15,156 bases of DNA, taken from NCBI GenBank assembly GCA_050946775.1, contig JBMNVL010000043.1, positions 1 to 15,156 on the forward strand, given 5' to 3'. This stretch comes from UMGS1474 sp050946775 (GTDB lineage: Bacteria > Bacillota > Clostridia > Oscillospirales > Acutalibacteraceae). The translations under genes and the position numbers were made by a program. Numbering within the stretch: the first letter of the stretch is position 1; each line of letters begins with the position of its first letter. Of the stretch, positions 1 through 5,851 are shown one piece after another. Under the pieces are notes generated by a model. The model saw only the letters and a program-made list of their open reading frames with translations, was not told the origin of the DNA and searched no databases.

Positions 1-86
1 TGTTTGTTGTGGTGACTACATTTTACACTTTGGTTGTTATGAAGTCTACTATTATTTTGAGTGTTGCACTTCAAATGATAACTTAT
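1..86. other. AT-rich spacer, no gene seen
   Basis: This stretch is clearly more AT-rich than the rest of the window. I see no open frame with a credible ribosome binding site and no convincing pair of promoter hexamers on either strand. It may be the control region of a gene lying off the left edge, but nothing in the sequence settles that. Confidence 0.4.
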
Positions 87-126
87 CCAGCCCCCTTTAG
101 GCAAGGGGGCCATGTTTTGCCCGCCG
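87..126 (+). repeat. Dispersed hairpin module P, left copy
   Basis: A 40-nt module carrying a perfect 8-bp stem (GCCCCCTT at 90-97 with AAGGGGGC at 103-110, loop TAGGC). The same module recurs in the same orientation at 5586-5624 and is identical there except for one T fewer in a T run. There is no U tract on either side, so it is not a standard intrinsic terminator, although it lies downstream of the minus-strand YfhO gene. Confidence 0.85.
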
Positions 127-143
127 GGAGGTTGCAAGATAAG

Positions 144-253
144 ATCCTTCGCTTCGCTCAGGATGACAGCGCAATGAAAAGGAGGGTCATCCTGGGCAAT
201 ATTTTCGACCGTGCCCAGTGGGCGATACAGGGAGAAAATGGTGGGTGCCGCGG
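144..253 (-). repeat. 110-bp inverted repeat module Q, left copy
   Basis: Reverse-complement counterpart of 5718-5827, with about 102 of 110 positions identical by my hand alignment and no gaps. It contains a 23-nt segment (144-166) that is an exact reverse complement of 5805-5827, then a 10-nt spacer, then a 77-nt part with six mismatches. The 23-nt segment is itself an imperfect palindrome (ATCCT and AGGAT arms). Translated, it gives the HPERSEG-type peptide often seen in spurious gene calls. Confidence 0.85.
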
Positions 254-270
254 GCGGCGGATGATTTCGG

Positions 271-3249
271 TTATTCCGGTTGGTCGGCCGGCGGATCGAA
301 CAGCCGGTCGGCCTGCCAGTCGTCGGCGGACAGCTCGCTGAGCGGGACGGCGTCCTCCGGCGCCGGCGCGGGAGGCGCGGGCGGCGTTTTCGCGGCCGCC
401 TTTTTGCGGTCGTGCCGCACCAGCAGGATCAGCGCGATCAGGCTGAGCAGGCTCAACGTCAGTCCGAGCTTGAGTCCCGGCGGGAAGTAGGTCAGCTCAA
501 CGGTGTGCTCGCCCGCCGGCACCTCAAACGCCAGCAGCGCTTCGGCCATACCGGTGGTGCCGGTATCGGCGGCCGCCAGCATCCGGGAGGAGACCGGCTC
601 GACCTCTTTGCCGTCGATGCGCACCGTCCAGCCGTCGTCGTAGGTGATGGCGGTCATCATCACCCCGGCCCGGCGGACGTTGACGGTGCCCTCGACGGTA
701 TGCCCGCCCATCCCGGTGACCTGCAGGGTGCTTTCGTTCAGCCGTTCCATCGCCCGGGTGAAGACGTCCTCGTTGATGGTTGCGACGAAAACGTTGCCGA
801 TGCAGGCGGATTTGGCGGTGACGTTGACCTCGACGTAATCCCCGGCCGCCAGATCGCCGCCGTCGATGAAATAGGGCTCGGAGGTGTTGACGCTCCAGCT
901 GTTGGAGCCCTGGTTGACGGTGATGCTTTCCGCGGCGCGGCAGTCGACGTAGATCAGCGTCTGGCCGCCGTCGGGCAGGGTCACGGTGAAATCGGCGCTC
1001 AGGGTGCCCTTCCCTGACAGAGAGAAGGAGGTGCGTTCACCGTTGACGGCGTGTTCCGACGTGCTGGCGACCGAGACGCTGCCCGAATCCACCGTGATCG
1101 GATGCAGCGTCAGCAGCGGCTCGTCGATGCCGGTCATCCGGCGGTAAAGATCGTTGAGCGAGGTCACCGGGTCGTAATCGGTGGGGATCCATTGCCGCAC
1201 GGCGGGATCGACCACGTAGCCCATCGGCAGGGCGGTGGCGTTTTCATAGATATACCGGGTGGTGGCGCCCACCGTCACCTCGTCGATCAGCTTGAGCTGG
1301 GGATGGGACGCCAGCTTGACGTCCAGCGCCACGTACTTGATGCCGAACAGGGCGTCGGCCGGGGCGACGAAGCTGCGGTAGAGGTAGCTGTTGACCCCGT
1401 TGATGTCGTAGCCGATGCTGCCCATGAACTTGACGGTCTTGACCGGGTTGCTGGAGGCGAAGACCGAAAAGCCCTCGTAATCGTACAGCGCCGGGTCAAC
1501 GGTGGTCCGCCGGGGCAAAAACTCCATCCGGTAGAACTGCTCGCCGTTGTCCCGCCCGTCGATCTCCTTGATGCGCGCCATGGTCTGGCGCAGGGTCTCG
1601 GCGGTCTCGTTGTCCACGTAGCCGTCGTGGGAGGTGAAATACTCGTTGGCGTGGACCGTGGTCAGCGCGTCGCTGGCGCTGATCACCATCTCCACCGTGA
1701 TCACCAGCGTCAAGAAGGCGTAGGCCGGGCGGACGGGCCATTTGCCGGCGCCCACCAGCGCGATCACGCCGGCGTACACCGCGATGAACAGCGCCGACAC
1801 GTAGACCGTCTCAAAGGACACGTCCTTACCGAAGCGTTCCAGCAAAATCAAAAACGCCGCCAGTCCCGCCGCCGTCGCCGCGATCTGCCTGGGGGTGATC
1901 TGACGCAGATGCAGCAGCGTTTCGTAGCCGATCAAAATCAGCACGAAGCCGTACAAAAAGGAGAAGCGGTAGGGCAGATCGTTGGGGGCGTGCAGCCCGT
2001 GCCACAGCAGATCGGGCAGGTTGAGCGCCATGCTCAGCCCCATCACCGCCGCCAGCGCCAGATAGGTGACCCGCCGGCGCCGGGGAATGGCCTTGGTGGT
2101 GGCGAACAGCGGCAGCAGCACCGCCGGCAGCAGCCCGCAGTAGACGTTGGGCAGGTTGCCCGAGCGGATGGTGGGCGTCACGCCGAACAAATGGCGCCCC
2201 AACAGATCGAAGAAGGGGAAATTGGCGGCGATATCCGGCAGCTTGCCGCCGGCGGCCGAGGTTTTGCCCAGCGCGATATAGACCGGCACCAGCAGCGCCA
2301 TCACCAATCCGCCGCCCAGCAGAGAGCTGACGGCGAACCGTCCCAGTCCCCGGCCGATCTCGCCCGGACGGCGGGGCTGACGCACCGCCCAGACGACGAC
2401 GTACAGCACCAGAAAAACGCACAGCATAAAGGCGATGTAGTAGTTGGCGAACAGAGCGTAGGCCAGCACCAGGGTGTAGCCGAGGAATTTGCCGGTGCGC
2501 AGCATCCGCTCCAGCAGCAGGATCGCCAGCGGCAGCACCATGACGACGTCCAGCCACATGATGCACCACGAATAGGCCATCAGATACATCATCAGCGAAT
2601 ACAGGATCGCCACGCCGGGGATGATGGGGCTGCGTTTTTGGTAAACGTACTGGACGCAGGCGGCGAAAAAGGCCGCCGACAGGGCGTTTTTGAGCAGGGT
2701 GATCACCACGATCCCCTCGGTGAGCAGATGCTCGGGGAACAGGGTGAGCAGCAGATTGAAGGGGCTGGCCAGATAGTAGCCAAACAAGGGCAAAAAGTTG
2801 GCGCCCAGCCCGATCTTGAAGGAATACAGCGCGTCGCCGCCGTTCAGCAGCATGGTGCGCAGCTGGGCCAGCAGCGGTGCGAACTGGTGGTGCATATCCA
2901 CCGTCATCACCGTTCTCTCCCCGATCGGCCAGACGCCCAGATAGGCGTACGCCAGCACCATGCAGGTCAACCCCAGCACCCCCGAGATCACGGGATAGCA
3001 CCAGCGCTTGAACCGGGCCGAACGGGGCGGATGACCGGCGGCGGTCTGCATCCACAGCCACGCCACCGCCAGCGAGGCGAACAGCAGCGCCGCCACCAGC
3101 GGGAAGACCACCTGCTGCGCCGGGGCGTCCAGATGCTCGTCCTGGCGCAGACCGTAGTACAGCAGCCCGGCGGTGGACAAAAACAGCACCGCCAGACAGG
3201 CGATCCGCAGCTTGCGGGTCGAATCAAAAGTACGGGTGGGAGTCGTCAT
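271..3249 (-). CDS. YfhO-family multi-pass membrane protein
   Basis: A 992-residue polytopic membrane protein. The N-terminal half is a chain of hydrophobic helices (first ones near residues 17-33, 47-68 and 85-107). Between them is the family's characteristic region around DMHHQ (119-122) and FKIGLGANFLPLFGYYLASP. The C-terminal part is a long soluble, beta-rich region presumed extracellular. It is followed by one last helix (LGLTLSLLSLIALILL) and a charged, proline-rich cytoplasmic tail. YfhO proteins are GT-C-like, and members are implicated in glycosylating lipoteichoic acid or other envelope polymers; the substrate here is unknown. I chose the ATG at 3249 because AAAGGA lies 8 nt upstream; an in-frame ATG further up would overlap rsmA. 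It is the last gene of a cdd-rsmA-yfhO run, 22 nt after rsmA. Family confidence is high, specific function low. Confidence 0.9.
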   Translation of the reverse strand: MTTPTRTFDSTRKLRIACLAVLFLSTAGLLYYGLRQDEHLDAPAQQVVFPLVAALLFASLAVAWLWMQTAAGHPPRSARFKRWCYPVISGVLGLTCMVLAYAYLGVWPIGERTVMTVDMHHQFAPLLAQLRTMLLNGGDALYSFKIGLGANFLPLFGYYLASPFNLLLTLFPEHLLTEGIVVITLLKNALSAAFFAACVQYVYQKRSPIIPGVAILYSLMMYLMAYSWCIMWLDVVMVLPLAILLLERMLRTGKFLGYTLVLAYALFANYYIAFMLCVFLVLYVVVWAVRQPRRPGEIGRGLGRFAVSSLLGGGLVMALLVPVYIALGKTSAAGGKLPDIAANFPFFDLLGRHLFGVTPTIRSGNLPNVYCGLLPAVLLPLFATTKAIPRRRRVTYLALAAVMGLSMALNLPDLLWHGLHAPNDLPYRFSFLYGFVLILIGYETLLHLRQITPRQIAATAAGLAAFLILLERFGKDVSFETVYVSALFIAVYAGVIALVGAGKWPVRPAYAFLTLVITVEMVISASDALTTVHANEYFTSHDGYVDNETAETLRQTMARIKEIDGRDNGEQFYRMEFLPRRTTVDPALYDYEGFSVFASSNPVKTVKFMGSIGYDINGVNSYLYRSFVAPADALFGIKYVALDVKLASHPQLKLIDEVTVGATTRYIYENATALPMGYVVDPAVRQWIPTDYDPVTSLNDLYRRMTGIDEPLLTLHPITVDSGSVSVASTSEHAVNGERTSFSLSGKGTLSADFTVTLPDGGQTLIYVDCRAAESITVNQGSNSWSVNTSEPYFIDGGDLAAGDYVEVNVTAKSACIGNVFVATINEDVFTRAMERLNESTLQVTGMGGHTVEGTVNVRRAGVMMTAITYDDGWTVRIDGKEVEPVSSRMLAAADTGTTGMAEALLAFEVPAGEHTVELTYFPPGLKLGLTLSLLSLIALILLVRHDRKKAAAKTPPAPPAPAPEDAVPLSELSADDWQADRLFDPPADQPE

Positions 3250-3271
3250 AACATCGTTCCTTTTCATAAGA

Positions 3272-4147
3272 TCACTTATCAAACGAGGCGACCGCCTCGC
3301 TCAAACGGGCGAAATCCTCCAGCGTGCACTGCTCGGCGCGCCGGGTGAGCGGCAGTCCGGCGGCTTGCAGGGCCGCGGCGGCCTGTTCCTTGGTCAGTCC
3401 GGCGCCGGTCAGAGAATTGGCCATGGTTTTGCGCCGTTGGTTGAAGGCCGCCCGGATCAGCCGGAACATCCCCGCCGGATCGGCGCAGTCGACCGGCGGA
3501 TCCTTGCGAAGCGTCAGCCGCATCACGGCGGAATCCACCTGCGGCGCCGGCAAAAAGCTGCCCCGGGAAACGCCGAACAGCATCTCCGGCCGGGCGTAAT
3601 ACCGCACCGCCAGCGTCACCGCGCCGCTTTGCCGGGTGCCCGGCTGGGCGCAAAGGCGGACGGCGGCCTCCTTTTGCACCAGCACGGTGATCCCCTCCAG
3701 CGGCAGCCGGCCCTCCAGCAGCCGCATCAAAACGGGCGAGGTGATGTAATAAGGCAGATTGGCGCACACGTACACCGGCATCCGGCTGCCGTCGGGGCGG
3801 GTGAACTGCTCGTCGATCAGCTTTTCGAGATCCAGCGCCAGGGCGTCGCCTTCAACCAGGGCGACGTTGTCACACCCGGCCAGCGTTTCCTCCAGCACCG
3901 GAAACAGCCGCCGGTCCAGCTCGATCGACGCCACCTTGCCGGCGACCTTCGCCAGCTCTCTGGTCAGCACCCCGATGCCGGGACCGATCTCGATCACCCC
4001 GGCGGTCTTGTCCGCCCCGCAGGCTTCGGCCATCCGGGGACAGACCGAGGGATTGATCAGAAAATTCTGCCCCAGCGCCTTGGAAAAATGAAACCCGTGG
4101 CGATCCAGCAGCTGCCGCACCGCGCGGATATCGGTCAGCTCATTCAT
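3272..4147 (-). CDS. rsmA: 16S rRNA dimethyladenosine transferase RsmA (KsgA)
   Basis: RsmA dimethylates two adjacent adenines (A1518 and A1519 in E. coli numbering) in the 3'-terminal helix of 16S rRNA, using S-adenosylmethionine, during small-subunit maturation. The 291-residue product has normal family length. Visible signatures are GQNFL near residue 26, the SAM-binding loop EIGPGIGVLT (53-62), the acidic ELD at 76-78 that binds the ribose, and the catalytic motif NLPYY (130-134). The C-terminal helical domain is complete. The start at 4147 was chosen because it begins directly before GFHFSKALGQNFL and overlaps the cdd stop by 8 nt (ATGAATGA), the usual layout for translational coupling; an upstream ATG lies deep inside cdd. 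No missing residues are seen. Confidence 0.97.
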   Translation of the reverse strand: MNELTDIRAVRQLLDRHGFHFSKALGQNFLINPSVCPRMAEACGADKTAGVIEIGPGIGVLTRELAKVAGKVASIELDRRLFPVLEETLAGCDNVALVEGDALALDLEKLIDEQFTRPDGSRMPVYVCANLPYYITSPVLMRLLEGRLPLEGITVLVQKEAAVRLCAQPGTRQSGAVTLAVRYYARPEMLFGVSRGSFLPAPQVDSAVMRLTLRKDPPVDCADPAGMFRLIRAAFNQRRKTMANSLTGAGLTKEQAAAALQAAGLPLTRRAEQCTLEDFARLSEAVASFDK

Positions 4148-4541
4148 CGGCGCCCTCCATCGTCGCGGCGCCAAAGCCTTCGGGCAGCAGCGCCGACAGG
4201 GTGGTCTGGCGCACGGCGCTCAGGGCTTCGTCGGCGTAGGCCACCGGGATATCCCCGAATTCCGCCAGCGTCTGGCGGCAGATCCCGCAGGGCGGCGTGG
4301 GATTGGCGCCGCCCACCACCGCCAGCGCCGAAAACCGGCGTTCGCCCGCCGTAACGGCCGCCGCCAGCGCGCTTCGCTCGGCGCACAGGGTGGCGCCAAA
4401 GGAGGCGTTTTCCAGATTGACGCCGGTATACACCTTTCCCGACGCGGCCAGCAGCGCCGCGCCCACCGCGAACCGGGAATAGGGGCAGTAGGCGTTTTGC
4501 CGCGCGGCGGCCGCGCGTTTGAGCAAAGACGAAAAATCCAT
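4140..4541 (-). CDS. cdd: Cytidine deaminase
   Basis: A 133-residue homotetramer-type cytidine deaminase, which hydrolyses cytidine and deoxycytidine to uridine and deoxyuridine in pyrimidine salvage. Zinc and catalytic motifs are intact: CAE at 53-55 (the Cys replaces the His of the long dimeric form, as is normal for short tetrameric enzymes) and PCGICRQ with Cys85 and Cys88. The substrate-binding segment NLENASFG is at 42-49. AAGGAG sits about 10 nt before the ATG. It is the first gene of a run that continues into rsmA and yfhO, and it faces the dCMP deaminase gene across an 80-nt divergent region. Confidence 0.96.
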   Translation of the reverse strand: MDFSSLLKRAAAARQNAYCPYSRFAVGAALLAASGKVYTGVNLENASFGATLCAERSALAAAVTAGERRFSALAVVGGANPTPPCGICRQTLAEFGDIPVAYADEALSAVRQTTLSALLPEGFGAATMEGADE

Positions 4542-4562
4542 AAAATAATCGCTCCTTGGGGG

Positions 4563-4591
4563 TTGCGTAATTCGACAAAGTAGGGTATAGT
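4563..4591 (+). promoter_or_regulatory. Sigma-70-type promoter for dCMP deaminase
   Basis: TTGCGT at 4563-4568 and TATAGT at 4586-4591 are separated by 17 nt, the optimal spacing. Transcription would begin near 4598, about 24 nt before the ATG at 4622. GAAAGGGG just before that ATG serves as a ribosome binding site. No equally good promoter was found for cdd on the other strand. Confidence 0.6.
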
Positions 4592-4621
4592 TAACGTAAC
4601 AAGGTTGAAAGGGGTCGCGGA

Positions 4622-5110
4622 ATGAAAAGACGGGATAAGGAAAACTATTATCTGGATATCGCCCAGACGGTGGTGGAACGGGGAACGTGTCTGCGGCGCA
4701 ATTTCGGCGCCATCATCGTCAAAAACGATCAGATCATCTCCACCGGCTATTCCGGCGCGCCGCGCGGCCGGCGCAACTGCTGCGATCTGGGGTACTGCTT
4801 GCGGGAGCAGATGAACATTCCCCGGGGCGAACGGTACGAGCTGTGCCGTTCGGTCCACGCCGAGGCCAACGCCATCATCAACGCCGCCCGGCGGGATATG
4901 ATCGGCGCCACCATGTATCTCGTCGGGATGGACGCCAACACCGGCGAGCTGGTGCCCGACAGCAACTCCTGCTCGATGTGCAAACGGCTGATTATCAACG
5001 CCGGCATCAACCGGCTGGTCATCCGCAACACCAAGGACGAATTCACCGCCATCTACATCCAGGACTGGATCGAAAATGACACCTCGCTGCAGGGCGAGGT
5101 CGGCTATTGA
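4622..5110 (+). CDS. dCMP deaminase (ComEB-like)
   Basis: A 162-residue zinc-dependent deoxycytidylate deaminase, converting dCMP to dUMP as a feed into dTMP synthesis. The family signature is complete at the front: GYSGAPRGRRNCC (42-54), a cysteine-rich stretch, then VHAE (78-81) with His79 as zinc ligand and Glu81 as proton shuttle. The second half of the zinc site is SCSMC (116-120), with Cys117 and Cys120. The usual proline before the first cysteine is a serine, which should be tolerable because both ligands remain. It is transcribed alone from its own promoter and ends 16 nt before a strong terminator. A ComE operon protein 2 label would be equivalent; no competence genes are nearby. Confidence 0.93.
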   Translation: MKRRDKENYYLDIAQTVVERGTCLRRNFGAIIVKNDQIISTGYSGAPRGRRNCCDLGYCLREQMNIPRGERYELCRSVHAEANAIINAARRDMIGATMYLVGMDANTGELVPDSNSCSMCKRLIINAGINRLVIRNTKDEFTAIYIQDWIENDTSLQGEVGY

Positions 5111-5126
5111 TCCGCCGCGCGGGCGC

Positions 5127-5157
5127 AAGACCTTCCCTTTGGGGAAGGTCTTTTTTT
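5127..5157 (+). terminator. Intrinsic terminator of the dCMP deaminase gene
   Basis: A perfect 11-bp stem (AAGACCTTCCC with GGGAAGGTCTT) around a TTTG loop is followed by a T run to 5157. It fits a rho-independent terminator for the plus strand. On the minus strand there is no U tract after the stem, so it should work mainly one way. The T run overlaps the stop codon of the convergent small gene. Confidence 0.93.
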
Positions 5158-5317
5158 ATCGGTCGTCCCCGACCTCTTCCAAAAACGTCTCCAGGAAAAA
5201 CGGGAGCACCGCGTCGCCGTTGATGGCGATATTGGCGGCGAGCACCACGTCGTTGAGCTCGTCAAGCTGAGCGGCGGTAAAGGTCTCTTTCCCTCCCGGG
5301 ACACGGTAGATCGTCAT
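5156..5317 (-). CDS. 53-residue orphan protein
   Basis: I do not recognise this product. It is a 53-residue, acidic, apparently soluble protein without a signal peptide or membrane helix. Residues 16-50 look helix-forming and amphipathic (TAAQLDELNDVV, then LPFFLETFLEEVG). The case that it is real rests on the start region: a perfect AAAGGAGG lies 7 nt before the ATG at 5317, and the frame ends tightly at the terminator of the opposing gene. A structured leader lies directly upstream. Longer in-frame starts exist but would pass through that hairpin and leave the ribosome binding site unused. It stands alone and convergent to the dCMP deaminase gene, and no function can be inferred from context. 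Confidence 0.55.
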   Translation of the reverse strand: MTIYRVPGGKETFTAAQLDELNDVVLAANIAINGDAVLPFFLETFLEEVGDDR

Positions 5318-5321
5318 GGTT

Positions 5322-5331
5322 TTCCTCCTTT
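5322..5331 (-). promoter_or_regulatory. Consensus Shine-Dalgarno of the 53-aa gene
   Basis: Read on the minus strand this is AAAAGGAGGA, one of the strongest ribosome binding sites in the window. It decides the start codon at 5315-5317. Confidence 0.7.
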
Positions 5332-5336
5332 TACGG

Positions 5337-5400
5337 GGCGGTGATGAAAGGGGAACCCTTTTCACCGCCGGTTGATGCGCCGGTTTGTGCCAATCGGCGG
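5337..5400 (-). promoter_or_regulatory. Structured leader with alternative hairpins
   Basis: On the minus-strand transcript, GGCGGTGA plus AAAGGG (5369-5356) pairs with CCCTTT plus TCACCGCC (5352-5337). This gives a 14-bp stem with a TTC loop and a 2-nt bulge, ending about 5 nt before the Shine-Dalgarno of the 53-aa gene. The same CGGCGG (5370-5365) could instead pair with the upstream CCGCCG (5400-5395). The two stems exclude each other. No U tract follows, so any control would be at translation. I cannot match it to a known riboswitch class, and a plain dispersed hairpin remains possible. Confidence 0.4.
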
Positions 5401-5421
5401 GATGCGTCTTGCCTCCCCTGT

Positions 5422-5456
5422 TAGACAGCAGATGGTAGACGATAGACATCAGACAC
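5422..5456. repeat. Heptanucleotide repeat, five units
   Basis: Five consecutive 7-nt units in strict register: TAGACAG, CAGATGG, TAGACGA, TAGACAT, CAGACAC (consensus YAGAYNN). The same heptad occurs after pduL at 8524-8558, so it is a family of short tandem repeats rather than a single accident. Confidence 0.75.
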
Positions 5457-5496
5457 GCCCGCCACAAGCTTGCGCCTCTTTGCAGAGCGGATCATG

Positions 5497-5609
5497 CCTC
5501 CCTCTGACGAGGTCGGAGGGATAGTCGCCCAAAGGGCGACACGCCGTATAAGCGGCGTTATCCCCCAGTCACGCCTTACGGCGTGCCAGCCCCCTTTAGG
5601 CAAGGGGGC
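5497..5609. repeat. Cluster of five consecutive hairpins
   Basis: Five short stems follow one another: CCTC/GAGG at 5501-5512 inside a weaker CCTCC/GGAGG; GTCGCCC-AAA-GGGCGAC at 5524-5540; ACGCCG/CGGCGT at 5541-5558; CACGCC-TTAC-GGCGTG at 5570-5585; and GCCCCCTT/AAGGGGGC at 5589-5609. The last is module P. The fourth has a counterpart at 14866-14881 in which one pair is inverted while pairing is kept. No T runs follow. This is a REP/BIME-like mosaic of unknown function. Confidence 0.8.
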
Positions 5610-5624
5610 CATGTTTGCCCGCCG
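5586..5624 (+). repeat. Dispersed hairpin module P, right copy
   Basis: Same-orientation copy of 87-126, identical apart from a 1-nt shorter T run. After it the two copies diverge: this one runs on to AGATCCTTCG and then into module R, whereas the left copy runs straight into the inverted module Q. Confidence 0.85.
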
Positions 5625-5670
5625 CAAGTTTGTGCAGGAAAGATCCTTCGTCGCTATGCGTGGCCCACTT

Positions 5671-5724
5671 GCGGTGCCCGGCTCCGGTGTGGCGCTATCG
5701 CGCTCACCGATCGCCGACCGCGGC
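5671..5724 (+). repeat. Module R, solitary copy of the tandem-array segment
   Basis: These 54 nt match 14937-14990 and 15047-15100 with only two mismatches (52 of 54). One mismatch lies in the loop of a GCGC/GCGC stem (TATC here, TTTC there). The module overlaps the start of module Q by a few bases around CCGCGG. A segment that occurs once here is therefore tandemly amplified at the right end of the window. Confidence 0.85.
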
Positions 5725-5827
5725 GCCCACCATTTTCTCCCTGTATCGCCCACCGGGCGCGGTCGAAAATGTTGCCCAGGATGGCCCTCTTTTTCGTTGC
5801 GGTGTCATCCTGAGCGAAGCGAAGGAT
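5718..5827 (+). repeat. 110-bp inverted repeat module Q, right copy
   Basis: Inverted partner of 144-253. It includes a CGCCC-ACC-GGGCG hairpin (5748-5760) and the 23-nt palindrome-like segment 5805-5827, which is exactly conserved between the copies. It ends 24 nt downstream of the stop codon of the minus-strand S11-like gene. Confidence 0.85.
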
Positions 5828-5851
5828 TTTTTTGTCATCCCGCGGAAAAAC

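Noticed and set aside
87..126. Terminator for the YfhO gene
   Set aside because: The stem is strong but neither side is followed by a T run, and the same sequence occurs elsewhere as part of a dispersed repeat.
1051..3348. 765-codon open frame on the plus strand opposite the YfhO gene
   Set aside because: It is an antisense shadow: low-complexity, rich in Gln, His, Arg and Gly as expected from the complement of a GC-rich gene. It has no recognisable domain and no ribosome binding site, whereas the minus strand encodes a clear membrane protein.
144..5827. Composite transposon bounded by the inverted repeats
   Set aside because: No transposase, no target-site duplication visible, and the genes between are core functions (rsmA, cdd). 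Dispersed repeats are the simpler explanation.
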